Assembly (NCBI GenBank): GCA_965656525.1
Contig: CBFHKY010000001.1
Span: forward strand, 62,001 to 126,000
Direction: 5' to 3'
DNA from: Pseudomaricurvus sp965656525
GTDB taxonomy: Bacteria; Pseudomonadota; Gammaproteobacteria; Pseudomonadales; Cellvibrionaceae
DNA: 64,000 nt
Shown: positions 34,929 through 43,966 of the stretch, piece after piece
How the letters are laid out: each line of letters begins with the position of its first letter
Position numbering within the stretch: position 1 is the first letter of the stretch
Made by a program: the position numbers and the translations under genes
Notes under the pieces: model-generated
Database searches by the model: none
What the model was told of the DNA's origin: nothing
Seen by the model: only the letters and a program-made list of their open reading frames with translations

Positions 34929-35588
34929 ATGGCACTGACAAGAGAGCAAATGGCAATGCGTGTAGCCCGTGAGCTTGAAGATGGCTATTACGTAAATTTA
35001 GGCATTGGGATTCCCACTTTAGTAGCGAACTACGTGCCTAAAGGGATTGAGGTAATGCTGCAATCAGAAAATGGCATTCTTGGGATGGGGCCATACCCCA
35101 CCGAAGCCGAGCTGGATGCCGATATGATCAATGCGGGTAAAGAAACGGTCACAACCATCGATGGCGCCGCTATTTTTTCGTCCGCCGCGTCTTTTGAAAT
35201 GGTTCGCGGGGGGCATGTGGATATGACCGTACTGGGTGCCTTTGAGGTCGATGTGCAGGGCAATATCGCCTCTTGGATGGTACCGGGCAAGTTGATTAAA
35301 GGTATGGGCGGTGCGATGGATTTGGTGGCTGCCGCTAGAAATATCATCATCATGATGACCCATGCGGATAAACATGGGAATTCAAAACTCTTGAAGCAAT
35401 GCAATTTACCGCTTACCGGTGCTGGTTGCATCAAACGAGTTTTGACGGATCTCGCTTACTTGGAAGTGGCAAACGGTGCTTTCGTACTGAAAGAACGTGC
35501 GCCGGGTGTTTCCGTAGAGGAAATTGTTAGTAAAACCGAAGGGGAGCTGATCGTACCTGATGTGGTCCCTGAAATGAGCTTTACCTAA
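34929..35588 (+). CDS. 3-oxoacid CoA-transferase subunit B, 219 aa
   Basis: The active-site glutamate is in QSENGILGMGPYP near residue 48. GGHVDMTVLGAFEVD and GKLIKGMGGAMDLV follow. The frame opens at a TTG at 34923, but the ATG at 34929 is preferred because AAGGAG is 8 nt upstream of it. Forms the catalytic partner of subunit A. Confidence 0.92.
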   Translation: MALTREQMAMRVARELEDGYYVNLGIGIPTLVANYVPKGIEVMLQSENGILGMGPYPTEAELDADMINAGKETVTTIDGAAIFSSAASFEMVRGGHVDMTVLGAFEVDVQGNIASWMVPGKLIKGMGGAMDLVAAARNIIIMMTHADKHGNSKLLKQCNLPLTGAGCIKRVLTDLAYLEVANGAFVLKERAPGVSVEEIVSKTEGELIVPDVVPEMSFT

Positions 35589-35607
35589 ACAATTTGACCT
35601 AAACAAT

Positions 35608-35627
35608 AAAGGGGCTTAAGCCCCTTT
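35608..35627. terminator. Bidirectional terminator between CoA-transferase B and TauD
   Basis: AAAGGGGCTTAAGCCCCTTT is a perfect palindrome between convergent genes. A small direct repeat (ACCTAAACAAT twice, from 35583) precedes it. Confidence 0.8.
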
Positions 35628-35697
35628 AATTGCAAACCCTACTTAACTCCGAGTGAGGGTCAAGTTTAGGTTTTGGCTATAACCCGTTGATTTTAAA

Positions 35698-36525
35698 TCA
35701 AACAATAGGTTCTTCACCTTCTAATTTAGTGCGGTGAAGCAAACGACCAGAGGTTGGATCGTAAGGCATAGCGCGGTGCATAGTACCCGTGTTATCCCAA
35801 ATCACTAGGTCGCCTACAGTCCATTCGTGATTGTAAACAAAGTCAGGTTGGGTGGCCCACTCACGCAACTTGTTCAGCAACGATGCGCTCGCTTTCGGGT
35901 GCTTGCCCAATACGTTGTAAGCGGTGCAGCCCAGAACCAAAGATTTACGACCAGACATGTGCTCCCAAACCAATGGCAGTTCGGCATCACCAATTTGCAT
36001 CATGGCGTCCAGCAGCGGTTGAACTGGTTCTGGATTGTAATAGAACAAAGAAGCCCATGCTGAGTGCAGTACTCTCAGGTCTTCGTACTCGGCTTTATCT
36101 TCATCGCTTAATGCATCGTAAGCGGCGTAAGTGTTAGAGAATTCAGTTTGACCGCCTTCAGGTGGCATATATTGCGCCGAAAGCAGAGAAGCCAGAATCG
36201 GCACATCGTTCATGGTGCCATCAATGTGCCAGTACATGGAGCCTTTCAGGTAGTCTGCACCCGCATTCTGCTCAGTATCCAAAGTGATTTTATGGATACC
36301 TTCACTGCCTTCCTCATCGCGCATCTCAGGAGCAAAAGTTCCTAAGGTTTTTGTGAAAGCGACTTGCTCTTCATCGGTGAAGCCGATTTTTGGGAAAAGC
36401 AAAACACCGCGCTGCTCAAGGGTTTCACGGATTTCAGTGGCGTATTTTCCACTCAGCAAATCTTCTTTGCTGGCATGTATAGCCGTGCCGATTAAGGGTT
36501 TAAGTTCGCTAGTTTGTAGAGTCAT
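35698..36525 (-). CDS. TauD/TfdA-family Fe(II)/2-oxoglutarate dioxygenase (copy 2), 275 aa
   Basis: HxD is in MYWHIDGTMND, the distal His in TGTMHRAMPYDP, and the 2-oxoglutarate Arg in SGRLLHRTKLEGE. CAGGAG is 5 nt before the ATG. It is similar along its length to the copy at 19078. It stands alone between convergent and divergent neighbours. Confidence 0.9.
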   Translation of the reverse strand: MTLQTSELKPLIGTAIHASKEDLLSGKYATEIRETLEQRGVLLFPKIGFTDEEQVAFTKTLGTFAPEMRDEEGSEGIHKITLDTEQNAGADYLKGSMYWHIDGTMNDVPILASLLSAQYMPPEGGQTEFSNTYAAYDALSDEDKAEYEDLRVLHSAWASLFYYNPEPVQPLLDAMMQIGDAELPLVWEHMSGRKSLVLGCTAYNVLGKHPKASASLLNKLREWATQPDFVYNHEWTVGDLVIWDNTGTMHRAMPYDPTSGRLLHRTKLEGEEPIV

Positions 36526-36979
36526 GACGTCTCCTGATTCATGCGTCTGATCTATCCAGAGAGTAATCGCTGGGGTGGTTTTAATTCATCAAAGCCTCTG
36601 ATTGTCGTGTTTTTTCCAGAAAAATCCAAGGTTAACTTGGTTAATAAACGTTTATATTGAGCCATTGACCTAGCTTGAGGGCTAGTCAGTGCGGTTTGAT
36701 GCTTGAAAGCTTGGCTAAAGCGGTTGAGTTTGTTAGTGTCTACCCCATTTTTTTAAACGACAACGCTGTTGATTATTGCTTGGTGCGACTCAGCGGCAAA
36801 AGCTAATTACAATAACTCGTTTCTTTTGGTGTTCAGCGTCAATACTGGTTAATCTGTTGTAACAATCAGCTTGATCCGAGCGGCGCTGCTGGGTATTTAG
36901 CCCCGATCGTAACGATAACTGCATCATTAAATACGCTGACACTCAGCACAACACTGACATTTGGAGTAGGGGGTACAAC
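36526..36979. other. 454-bp divergent promoter region, TauD 2/acyl-CoA synthetase
   Basis: No gene is seen. It contains the 12-bp palindrome ATAAACGTTTAT (36644-36655) next to CCAAGGTTAACTTGG (36627-36641), a dyad with 5-bp arms. These are candidate operator sites with no identified regulator. Confidence 0.45.
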
Positions 36980-38674
36980 ATGACTGTATCTGTCCAGGAG
37001 ACAACAAAACTTTCAAGCATCGAAGGTCCGGCCTTAGCGGAAGAGGCTAATTTGGGCGCCTTGACACTTGGCGGATTTATCAAAGAAGTTGGCGAAAAAT
37101 ACGCAGACCGAGAAGCACTCTGCTGGACGGCACTTGACGGACAGGTGATGCGTTGGACCTACGCTGAAATGTTAGAAGAATGCCAGCAAGTCGCAAAAGC
37201 TCTGATGGCGTCAGGTGTGGGCCGAGACGCACGGGTTGGGGTATTGATCTCGAACCGCCCTGAGTGGATCTTTTCCACTTTTGGTTCAGCCATGTTAGGA
37301 GCCACAACGGTGGCCTTAAATACATTTTCGACTCAGCAAGAGTTGAACTACCAGCTTTCTCACGCCGATATACAGTTCCTCATTACCGAGGCGGGCGTGG
37401 CATCTAAAGACTTTATCGCCGATATTCACGAACTCTGCCCAGCGTTGTCTGAGCAGCCGATAGGTCAACTGCATTTTGAACAGTTGCCGTTTTTACGTAA
37501 CGTTGTGTGTATTGACTACCAAGAAACAAAGGATGGCATTCAAGCTTGGCCTGAATTCTTGTCTATGGGCGACAGCATCAGCTCAGGTATGATCGACGCG
37601 ACCTTAGCAGCCTGCAGCCCGGTAGACCGTGGATTGATTTTCTTTTCTTCTGGCTCTACCGCCTTACCAAAAGCGATTCAGCAAACCCAGCGCGCGGCGG
37701 CTCTGCAGTGCTGGCGCTTTGGCAATTGGTACAACGTTAGCCAAGATGTGCGTACTTGGAGTGCGAACGGGTTCTTCTTTTCTGGCAACTTCGGAATGGC
37801 CTTTGGCAGCACATTCACGGTAGGTGGTTGTTTAGTGCTACAGCGCTTTTTCAGCCCAGATGAATCACTGGCCTTGCTGGAAGCCGAACGTGTTTCGTTG
37901 ATGTTGGCATGGCCTCATCAAGAAGCGCGCTTAAAAGAGTGCCCAGCTTGGGAGACTACCGACTTGTCGGCATTAAAGTACGTCGATAAAGACTTAATCA
38001 TGGCAACCCACCCAAGCATTGATACCGACTGGATACAGCCTTGGGGCTACGGTATGACCGAGACCTTCACATTCGTGGTTGGGGCAAGTGGTGGTGTTAT
38101 CACCGACGGCAGTCATGGCCCTGTATTACCCGGCAACACCATTCGAATTGTTGACCCAGAAACCGGCGAAATTTTGCCTATGGGTGAGACCGGTGAAATC
38201 ATTATTAAAGGTCCAACCTTAACAACAGGCTATTTAAAAGTAGCCCCTGAAGACATGTTCGATGCCGATGGTTTTATTCATACAGCCGATGCTGGCTACA
38301 TGAATGAGGCGGGCAATGTGTGTTGGAAAGGTCGCTTGGGGGACATCATCAAAACCGGTGGCGCCAACGTATCGCCTTCTGAGATTGACGCAGAGCTGGA
38401 CAACCACCCCGCAGTACAAAGTGCGTTCACAGTCGGCGTTCCTGACGAGCTGCTAGGTGAAATTGTCGTGTCTTGCATCCTGTTGCGTGAAAATATGTCA
38501 CTGGCAGAAAGTGAGTTAAGAGCGTTCGCTAAAAAAACCTTGGCAGCTTACAAGGTGCCTCGTCGAGTACTGTTCTTTAAAGATGAAGATTTACCTAAAA
38601 CCGGTAGCAATAAAATTCGCCGCCCTGAACTGCGCAAGTTAGCTCAGGAACGCTTAGAAGCTGAAGCAGGCTAA
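36980..38674 (+). CDS. AMP-dependent acyl-CoA synthetase/ligase, 564 aa
   Basis: Adenylate-forming enzyme: the phosphate loop IFFSSGSTALPKAIQQTQ near residue 221, GYGMTETFTF near 354, the hinge region GRLGDIIKTGGANVSPSEID near 452, and the catalytic Lys in PKTGSNKIRR near the C-terminus. It activates a carboxylic acid to its CoA thioester. It is probably the entry step for acids made by the oxygenases or imported. GGAGTAGGGGG precedes the ATG. Confidence 0.92.
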   Translation: MTVSVQETTKLSSIEGPALAEEANLGALTLGGFIKEVGEKYADREALCWTALDGQVMRWTYAEMLEECQQVAKALMASGVGRDARVGVLISNRPEWIFSTFGSAMLGATTVALNTFSTQQELNYQLSHADIQFLITEAGVASKDFIADIHELCPALSEQPIGQLHFEQLPFLRNVVCIDYQETKDGIQAWPEFLSMGDSISSGMIDATLAACSPVDRGLIFFSSGSTALPKAIQQTQRAAALQCWRFGNWYNVSQDVRTWSANGFFFSGNFGMAFGSTFTVGGCLVLQRFFSPDESLALLEAERVSLMLAWPHQEARLKECPAWETTDLSALKYVDKDLIMATHPSIDTDWIQPWGYGMTETFTFVVGASGGVITDGSHGPVLPGNTIRIVDPETGEILPMGETGEIIIKGPTLTTGYLKVAPEDMFDADGFIHTADAGYMNEAGNVCWKGRLGDIIKTGGANVSPSEIDAELDNHPAVQSAFTVGVPDELLGEIVVSCILLRENMSLAESELRAFAKKTLAAYKVPRRVLFFKDEDLPKTGSNKIRRPELRKLAQERLEAEAG

Positions 38675-38702
38675 ATCTCACGTTCCTAAGTGACGTTTCT
38701 TC

Positions 38703-38742
38703 AAAAAGCCGATGATGTAATCCGTTAAGTCATCGGCTTTTT
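38703..38742 (+). terminator. Intrinsic terminator, acyl-CoA synthetase/modC convergent
   Basis: AAAAAGCCGATGA pairs perfectly with TCATCGGCTTTTT across a 14-nt loop and ends in a T run. It probably serves both strands. Confidence 0.88.
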
Positions 38743-38776
38743 AATTTATGGCTAAGAGCGTTCACGGCAGGTCGAG

Positions 38777-39883
38777 TTACACAACCGCTACGGATTTAAT
38801 CTGCGCCCAAATATCCGTTCCAATATCCAGTGCCAGTAAATGAGCGGAACGTCTGGTTACCCGCGCCATTAAAAAGCAGGGTTGTTCGCTTTCTGTAGAC
38901 GTGAGTTGAGGCTGAATGCGCAAGCGAACCAGTACTTGGCCTGAGTGCTCATCCTCGCGCAATTCATCTACCTTAGCGGCCAATACATTCAGAATACTGG
39001 TATCCTTGTGGTGCTGTTTTGCCAAGCTGACATCGCGAGCCAGAATACGCACTCGAACTCTTGAGCCAAGCGCCTGGGCACTACTGCGCAGCCAAATAGA
39101 AACACCAGAGCACTGAACGCGCATCAACTGCCATTGTGTGTCTTGCTCTACAATCTCACCTTCCAATACAACACCGGTGTCTTCACCCAGCTTAATTGGG
39201 AAGTCCAACTGTGCGAGAGTGTCGTCTAATGTGCCAGACGCCACCACAGAACCTGCTTCCATCGCAACAATGTAATCCGCCAGCCGAGCCACCTCATCCG
39301 CTGCATGAGTCACATAAATAATGGGCAAATCCAACTCCCGTTTTAATTGTTCTAGGTAGGGTAGGATGTCTTGTTTACGACCGTAATCGAGAGCAGCCAA
39401 TGGTTCATCCATCAACAGCAACTGCGGCTGGATCAACAGCGCTCGGGCGATGGCGACCCTTTGACGTTCACCGCCCGAGAGTTGATCAGGCATGCGCTTT
39501 AGAAGCTTGCCAATACCGAGCAAGTCAATCGCCTGATCGAGCTTTATTCCCTGTTTGATGCGAGGAGCACGCTTGATGGCGTAATCCAAATTGCCTTGTG
39601 CACTCAGATGTGACAAGAGGCTGGCTTCCTGAAACACATAGCCAATAGGGCGACGGTGCGGCGGGACAAACCCAGTAGAGCTTTGCCAGATCTGTTCACG
39701 AAAGCGCAGTTCACCAAGAGCCGCTGTTTGTAAACCAGCAATACAGCGCAGCAGTGTCGTTTTACCTGAACCAGAATGACCAAAAAGTACACTGACACCA
39801 CGATCCGGCAATGTGACATCCACGTCCAAAGCGAATTCGGCATAACTCAGATGGAAACGCGCGTTCAGTGTATTCGTGTTCAT
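38777..39883 (-). CDS. modC: Molybdate ABC transporter ATP-binding protein ModC, 368 aa
   Basis: Walker A is GHSGSGKTTLL, the signature is LSGGERQRVAIARAL, and Walker B is LLMDEPLAALD. A C-terminal TOBE/Mop-like domain (about 290-368) is typical of ModC. The start overlaps the modB stop (ATGA). Molybdate supplies the molybdenum cofactor. Confidence 0.95.
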   Translation of the reverse strand: MNTNTLNARFHLSYAEFALDVDVTLPDRGVSVLFGHSGSGKTTLLRCIAGLQTAALGELRFREQIWQSSTGFVPPHRRPIGYVFQEASLLSHLSAQGNLDYAIKRAPRIKQGIKLDQAIDLLGIGKLLKRMPDQLSGGERQRVAIARALLIQPQLLLMDEPLAALDYGRKQDILPYLEQLKRELDLPIIYVTHAADEVARLADYIVAMEAGSVVASGTLDDTLAQLDFPIKLGEDTGVVLEGEIVEQDTQWQLMRVQCSGVSIWLRSSAQALGSRVRVRILARDVSLAKQHHKDTSILNVLAAKVDELREDEHSGQVLVRLRIQPQLTSTESEQPCFLMARVTRRSAHLLALDIGTDIWAQIKSVAVV

Positions 39884-40569
39884 CGTAGGCTTCTGCCAAG
39901 GTTAGCCCGAGGGTTTAAGGTATACAGCAGCAGCAGTACGACGAACGCAAAGCCGATCATGGTCAGAGCCAAACTCTGGGCGCTGCTGTAGTCCAAAGCT
40001 TCAACGTGGTCATAGATCCGCACGGACACCACTTGAGTGACGCCGGGAATATTGCCGCCAATCATCAGTACCACACCAAATTCGCCTACGGTATGGGCAA
40101 ACCCCAGTACTGTTGCGGTCAAGAATCCTGGTCGTGCCTGCGGCAATAGCACCGTAAAAAAACGATCCATTGGGCCAGAGCGCAACGTGGCCGCAACTTC
40201 CAGGGGCCGTTGGCCGACTGCCTCAATCGCATTCTGTATGGGTTGCACCACAAACGGCAATGAGTAAATCACGGAGGCAAACACCAAGCCCGTAAAGGTA
40301 AACGATAACGATCCCAAGCCCAGCTGGGTGGTCAGTCGTCCAAGCGGTCCGTCTGGGCCCATAAATACCAACAGGTAGAAACCCAATACAGTGGGGGGTA
40401 ACACAATGGGCATCGCTACTATTGCACTAATAGGTGTTTTCCAGCGGCTATTGGTGTTCGCCAACCACCAAGCGATGGGTGTACCAACCATTAACAACAG
40501 CACAGTGACCACAAAAGCGAGTTGGAATGTCAACCAGAGTGCGGCCTGATCGGCAGGGCTAAATATCAT
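39880..40569 (-). CDS. modB: Molybdate ABC transporter permease ModB, 229 aa
   Basis: Five or six membrane segments are visible, with the permease EAA loop (EAVGQRPLEVAATL) in the middle. MPIVLPPTVLGFYLLVF is characteristic of ModB. It overlaps modA upstream and modC downstream by ATGA, so the three are one operon. Confidence 0.95.
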   Translation of the reverse strand: MIFSPADQAALWLTFQLAFVVTVLLLMVGTPIAWWLANTNSRWKTPISAIVAMPIVLPPTVLGFYLLVFMGPDGPLGRLTTQLGLGSLSFTFTGLVFASVIYSLPFVVQPIQNAIEAVGQRPLEVAATLRSGPMDRFFTVLLPQARPGFLTATVLGFAHTVGEFGVVLMIGGNIPGVTQVVSVRIYDHVEALDYSSAQSLALTMIGFAFVVLLLLYTLNPRANLGRSLR

Positions 40570-41472
40570 AGCGCGGTATCTAGTTGATATCCGTAACGCA
40601 GGATAATACTGTGCGCTTTTTCGGATTGTAGAAACTTCAGAAGCGTGACAGCGGCCAAATTATGTTTGCCTCGGCGTAATAAAACCGCGTTTTGACGGAT
40701 GGGTGAGTGAAACTCAGCAGGAACAACCCAAACACCGTGCGGCACGTTGCCATCTTTTATGACTTGCGATAGAGAAACAAACCCCAGCGTGGCATTGCCG
40801 CTGGCGACAAACTGCCAAGCCTGCCCAATACTCTCACCGGTCACCAGCCTGCTCATAGATTGTTGCTCCAGACCCAAGTGCTGTAACGTTTCTTTGGCCG
40901 CCATGCCGTAAGGCGCCACACGCGGATTGGCTATGGCCAGTTTATGGTAATGCCCTTGCATTAGCGCATCCAAGGAGCGATTGCCNNNNNNNNNNNNNNN
41001 NNNNNNNNNNNNNNNNNNNNNNNNNNNNNNNNNNNNNNNNNNNNNNNNNNNNNNNNNNNNNNNNNNNNNNNNNNNNNNNNNNNNNAGCAGTAGCGGTATT
41101 GTTATCGTTGTTAGAGGGCAACACACCACTCATGAGTGCAAGCGTCCCGATAGCGTAAGTGAACAGAGAATCAGGCAGGGCTTCATCTGCTTGAATCAGT
41201 GCCTTGGGCTTGTGTTGATCGGCGGATAAAAAAGCGTCAAACGGTGCCCCGTGGCGAATTTGGGCGAATAATTTTCCCGAAGAACCAAAACTCAAGACCA
41301 ACTTGTGCTCTGGGTGCTGTAACTCGAACGCTGTCACTAGAGATTGCATAGGCGCAGCGAAATTTGCGGCCACCGCGATGTGAGCCTGCTCTGCCCGAAC
41401 TTGAGTGGTGACAATGCACAAAACTGTCAGTATCAGAGACCAAGAACGGCGATTAAGCTGTAAAATTGCGAT
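40566..41472 (-). CDS. modA: Molybdate-binding periplasmic protein ModA, with gap and probable ATC start
   Basis: The mature part begins HIAVAANFAAPMQSLVTAF and contains SFGSSGKLFAQI, PFDAFLSADQ and the C-terminal TLLKFLQSEKAHSIILRYGY, all as in ModA. A 100-base N run (40986-41085) lies inside, and the frames on its two sides disagree, so the gap length is wrong. No ATG, GTG or TTG lies before a TTG at 41421 that would cut the signal peptide. In frame, an ATC at 41472 lies 7 nt after CAGGAG (41485-41480) and gives a full signal peptide (RRSWSLILTVLCIVTTQVRA). I place the start there; it is an unusual start codon. Confidence 0.85.
40986..41085. other. Assembly gap, 100 N
   Basis: Run of exactly 100 N inside modA. 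The reading frames on the two sides are not in register, so the true length differs. Confidence 0.95.
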
Positions 41473-41809
41473 CGTACTGCTCCTGAGTTATTCATCATTA
41501 TTCTGGATTGTCTGTGTCGTACATTCATGTTGGCATAAGTAAGATTATATAGCGAAAGATGGAGATGATGCTGTAGAGATCGGGCTGAATAGGATTACAT
41601 TAATGACGACCAAGATGTAAGAAATCTACATTTATCACGACTAAACCTAAGGCCGCTCACGTATTTTTCGCGGAGGGGCTGATATGATGTGGGGCAATGA
41701 CGGGTGAACTATGTGGTGCCATATTGTGTGGCAACTTAGTAGTGCTGTTAAAACAGCGTCATGAAAATCGAGTTCATTGCGCTCCAGCGCCTTACAAAGC
41801 CTACTAGTT
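41473..41809. promoter_or_regulatory. Divergent modA/sigma-factor promoter region
   Basis: No gene is seen. TTATATAGCG (41545-41554; CGCTATATAA on the modA strand) resembles one half of a ModE operator, but the second half is not evident. The sigma gene's start region is at the right-hand end. Confidence 0.4.
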
Positions 41810-42478
41810 ATGCCGATACATTCAGATGATACGACCATGGCGGACGAAGAGAAAACTCTAGCGGCCCCTGAAAAACTTGATAAGAACGCAGAAACATTCA
41901 GCCGTAATAACGTTGATCCTGCTTACTTGTCGGATCTTCGTTTGCAAATGCTGAAGTTTGCCCGCTTACACCTTCAAGATGAAGCCGGCGCAGAAGACGC
42001 GGTACAAGAAGCTTTAATAGGGGCGTTAAAAAATGCCCAGTCGTTTTCACGTCGCTCGGCTTTAAAGACGTGGGTGTTTGCGATCCTAAAAAATAAAATC
42101 ACCGACGTTATAAGACAGCAACAACGTCACGGCACGGTGCCAGAGGATTATTCTGACAACCAAGAACCGTTAGACGAAACCCCATTTGACGATCGGGGGC
42201 ATTGGGCAATGGGTAGTCGGCCGACTTCATGGCAAAAACCTCTTGAATCCGTCAAAAATGATCAGTTTTGGCGAGTGTTTGAGGCTTGCCTAGATCGCTT
42301 GCCACCGAAGCAAGCCCGACTTTTTATGATGCGAGAATTTTTAGAGTTCGACAGTGAAGACATTTGCCAAACCATGAACATTACTACCAGCAACCTGCAT
42401 GTGATGCTCTATCGTGCTCGACTACGTTTGCGAGCCTGTTTAGAGACATGTTGGTTTGCAGGGGAGGAGGGCGCATGA
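41810..42478 (+). CDS. ECF-type sigma-70 family RNA polymerase sigma factor, 222 aa
   Basis: Region 2 is seen as LRLQMLKFARLHLQDEAGAE followed by DAVQEALIGAL and a WVFAILKNKITDVIRQ segment. Region 4 is LDRLPPKQARLFMMREFLEF followed by the HTH around NITTSNLHVMLYRARLR. The start is uncertain: the frame opens at TTG 41777, and ATGs exist at 41810 and 41837, none with a clear ribosome-binding site. It is translationally coupled to an anti-sigma gene. It faces the hvfA-like gene, which makes that gene a candidate target. Confidence 0.88.
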   Translation: MPIHSDDTTMADEEKTLAAPEKLDKNAETFSRNNVDPAYLSDLRLQMLKFARLHLQDEAGAEDAVQEALIGALKNAQSFSRRSALKTWVFAILKNKITDVIRQQQRHGTVPEDYSDNQEPLDETPFDDRGHWAMGSRPTSWQKPLESVKNDQFWRVFEACLDRLPPKQARLFMMREFLEFDSEDICQTMNITTSNLHVMLYRARLRLRACLETCWFAGEEGA

Positions 42479-42702
42479 TGAATTGCAGCGAGGCCACTCG
42501 GCTATTGTCCGAAGCACAAGATAGAAAGCTTTCGTTATCGGAAAATTTCAGCTTGAAGATGCATGTAGGCATATGTTCTGGCTGCCGCCGTTTCGGCTCA
42601 CAGATGGCAAGCCTAAGGCGCCTTTCGCAACACTACACAAAACCGATAAAACCCGATGAGCTTAATAGTGATGATGAATCGGACAACAATATAAATAGGT
42701 GA
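42475..42702 (+). CDS. Zinc-finger (zf-HC2) anti-sigma factor, 75 aa
   Basis: The HxxxCxxC zinc anti-sigma motif is present as HVGICSGC near residue 31. The protein is short and has no membrane segment, so it is a soluble type that may respond to thiol or metal stress. GGGGAGGAGGG precedes the ATG. The ATG overlaps the sigma factor's TGA (ATGA). Confidence 0.85.
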   Translation: MMNCSEATRLLSEAQDRKLSLSENFSLKMHVGICSGCRRFGSQMASLRRLSQHYTKPIKPDELNSDDESDNNINR

Positions 42703-42808
42703 TCTTTTAGGTAAGGAAGCGGCCGCCCAACATCCGCTTTCACCTATCCAATAAACGCCAAAAGATCTCGTACTGAGCAAGGCTTTTGTGCTTAGGCTGT
42801 TTTGATCA

Positions 42809-43423
42809 TTAACGAGCTGATTGGCGCCATTTTAAAGCAAGCCAATAATCAGCACTGACATAGCGGCCCGCCCCAGTAAATAACAAGACCAACAACATGG
42901 CAAAGTAGGTGGCGGCGAATTCAATGCCGTTTTTGAGGATAGTCACGCCACCGGTTTCGGTTAACCAACGGTAATTGCCGTGTTCGCTAAGTAGATAGCG
43001 AACAGCTTCTTTACGCTCTTGTGCGCCCTCGATCAAATCCATGCGCCACTCCCACGGTACGGTGAGCGTCGCCTCAGGGAGAGCGTGCCAACCGTTATCC
43101 CAATGAGCTGTTGCGGCCGCCACGATCATCGTAAACATCATCGGTATCACCATCAGCCGCAGGCCTAGCCCCAAAATCAAAGCAATGCCACCAAAGAACT
43201 CGGCGCTACCTGCCAGTAGCGCCATTAAAAAAGGAGCTGGCAACCCCAGATAATCACCAAAATACTGCGCAGTATTATCCAATGCGGTGAGCTTGTTAAA
43301 GCCAGCGATTAAAAAGATAGGTGCTAGGTAAATCCTCAGAGTCAAAGGCGCTAGAAAATCTACTGCACGAACGCTATCGAGCAGATCATAAAGAGCATTA
43401 CCTAATCGAATCACTGGATTCAT
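42809..43423 (-). CDS. DoxX-family membrane protein, 204 aa
   Basis: Four membrane segments are visible, with LRIYLAPIFLIAGFNKLTAL at the first and GSAEFFGGIALILGLGLRLM at the second, as in DoxX proteins. The start at ATG 43423 is chosen because AAGGAA is properly spaced from it; the open frame runs back to 43510. DoxX genes are the usual last gene of hvfABCD/buf-type RiPP metallophore operons. Here it comes directly after the precursor-like gene at 43592, with no hvfB/hvfC between. Confidence 0.85.
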   Translation of the reverse strand: MNPVIRLGNALYDLLDSVRAVDFLAPLTLRIYLAPIFLIAGFNKLTALDNTAQYFGDYLGLPAPFLMALLAGSAEFFGGIALILGLGLRLMVIPMMFTMIVAAATAHWDNGWHALPEATLTVPWEWRMDLIEGAQERKEAVRYLLSEHGNYRWLTETGGVTILKNGIEFAATYFAMLLVLLFTGAGRYVSADYWLALKWRQSAR

Positions 43424-43523
43424 TGGCATTTCCTTATTATTGTTTGTTGGCCTGATGTGATGGCCTCTTTCGAATGAATGACAACTTTTCAAGCTGTCTA
43501 CCGAGTACACTTTTTAAGGGCGC

Positions 43524-43552
43524 CTCTGGAGTCAGATAAACGAACACCAGAG
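43524..43552 (-). terminator. Hairpin after the HvfA-like gene
   Basis: CTCTGG (43524-43529) and CCAGAG (43547-43552) form the core stem, extended by GGG/CCC outside. On the minus strand TTAAAAAG follows. It could partly terminate transcription between the precursor and DoxX genes, allowing more precursor to be made. Confidence 0.5.
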
Positions 43553-43591
43553 ACCCTCGATATATAATTTCAAAGGGCAATTTTAATGGGG

Positions 43592-43966
43592 TTAGCTTTT
43601 AGCGCCACATTTACCTTCGCCGCACTTGCCTTCCATGTCTTTTTTGCTCTTGTCCATCGCGCCACATTTACCTTCGTGATCAGCTTTTTTGTTATTGGCT
43701 CGGTCTTCGCCGCACTTGCCTTCACCGCACTTGCCTTCCATGCTCTTTGCAGCTTTATCCATTGCGCCACATTTCCCTTCACGGTCGGTTTTTTGTTCAC
43801 CGCATTTACCTTCACCACATTTGCCTTCCATGCTGGCTGTCATCTGATAACCAGCGGTTAACGTATTGGCCATAAAGGGGTTGTCGGTCGCGGAAGCAGT
43901 GCCGGATAGAGCGCTAATAGCGACACTTGAAGTTAATGCTATACGACTAAGAAGTTGCTTTTTCAT
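43592..43966 (-). CDS. hvfA: HvfA-type Cys-repeat peptide precursor, 124 aa
   Basis: A signal peptide (MKKQLLSRIALTSSVAISAL, then SGTASA, cleaved before TDN) is followed by a repeat region with eight cysteines, each in EGKCG. The layout is EGKCGEGKCG, a short spacer, EGKCGAMDK, repeated twice, and a final EGKCGEGKCGAKS. EGKCGEGKCG is the core pattern of HvfA precursors, whose cysteines are converted to oxazolone/thioamide groups by an MNIO (DUF692) enzyme with a DUF2063 partner to make a copper-binding peptide. Neither enzyme is encoded next to it or elsewhere in the window. A DoxX gene follows, and a sigma/anti-sigma pair converges. Confidence 0.8.
   Translation of the reverse strand: MKKQLLSRIALTSSVAISALSGTASATDNPFMANTLTAGYQMTASMEGKCGEGKCGEQKTDREGKCGAMDKAAKSMEGKCGEGKCGEDRANNKKADHEGKCGAMDKSKKDMEGKCGEGKCGAKS

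Noticed and set aside
41545..41554. ModE operator upstream of modA
   Set aside because: Only one half-site (CGCTATATAA) is visible; the matching arm is absent.
43586..43861. Plus-strand open frame of 91 codons opposite the HvfA-like gene
   Set aside because: It is the antisense shadow of the repeat region. The minus-strand frame has a signal peptide and the EGKCG pattern.
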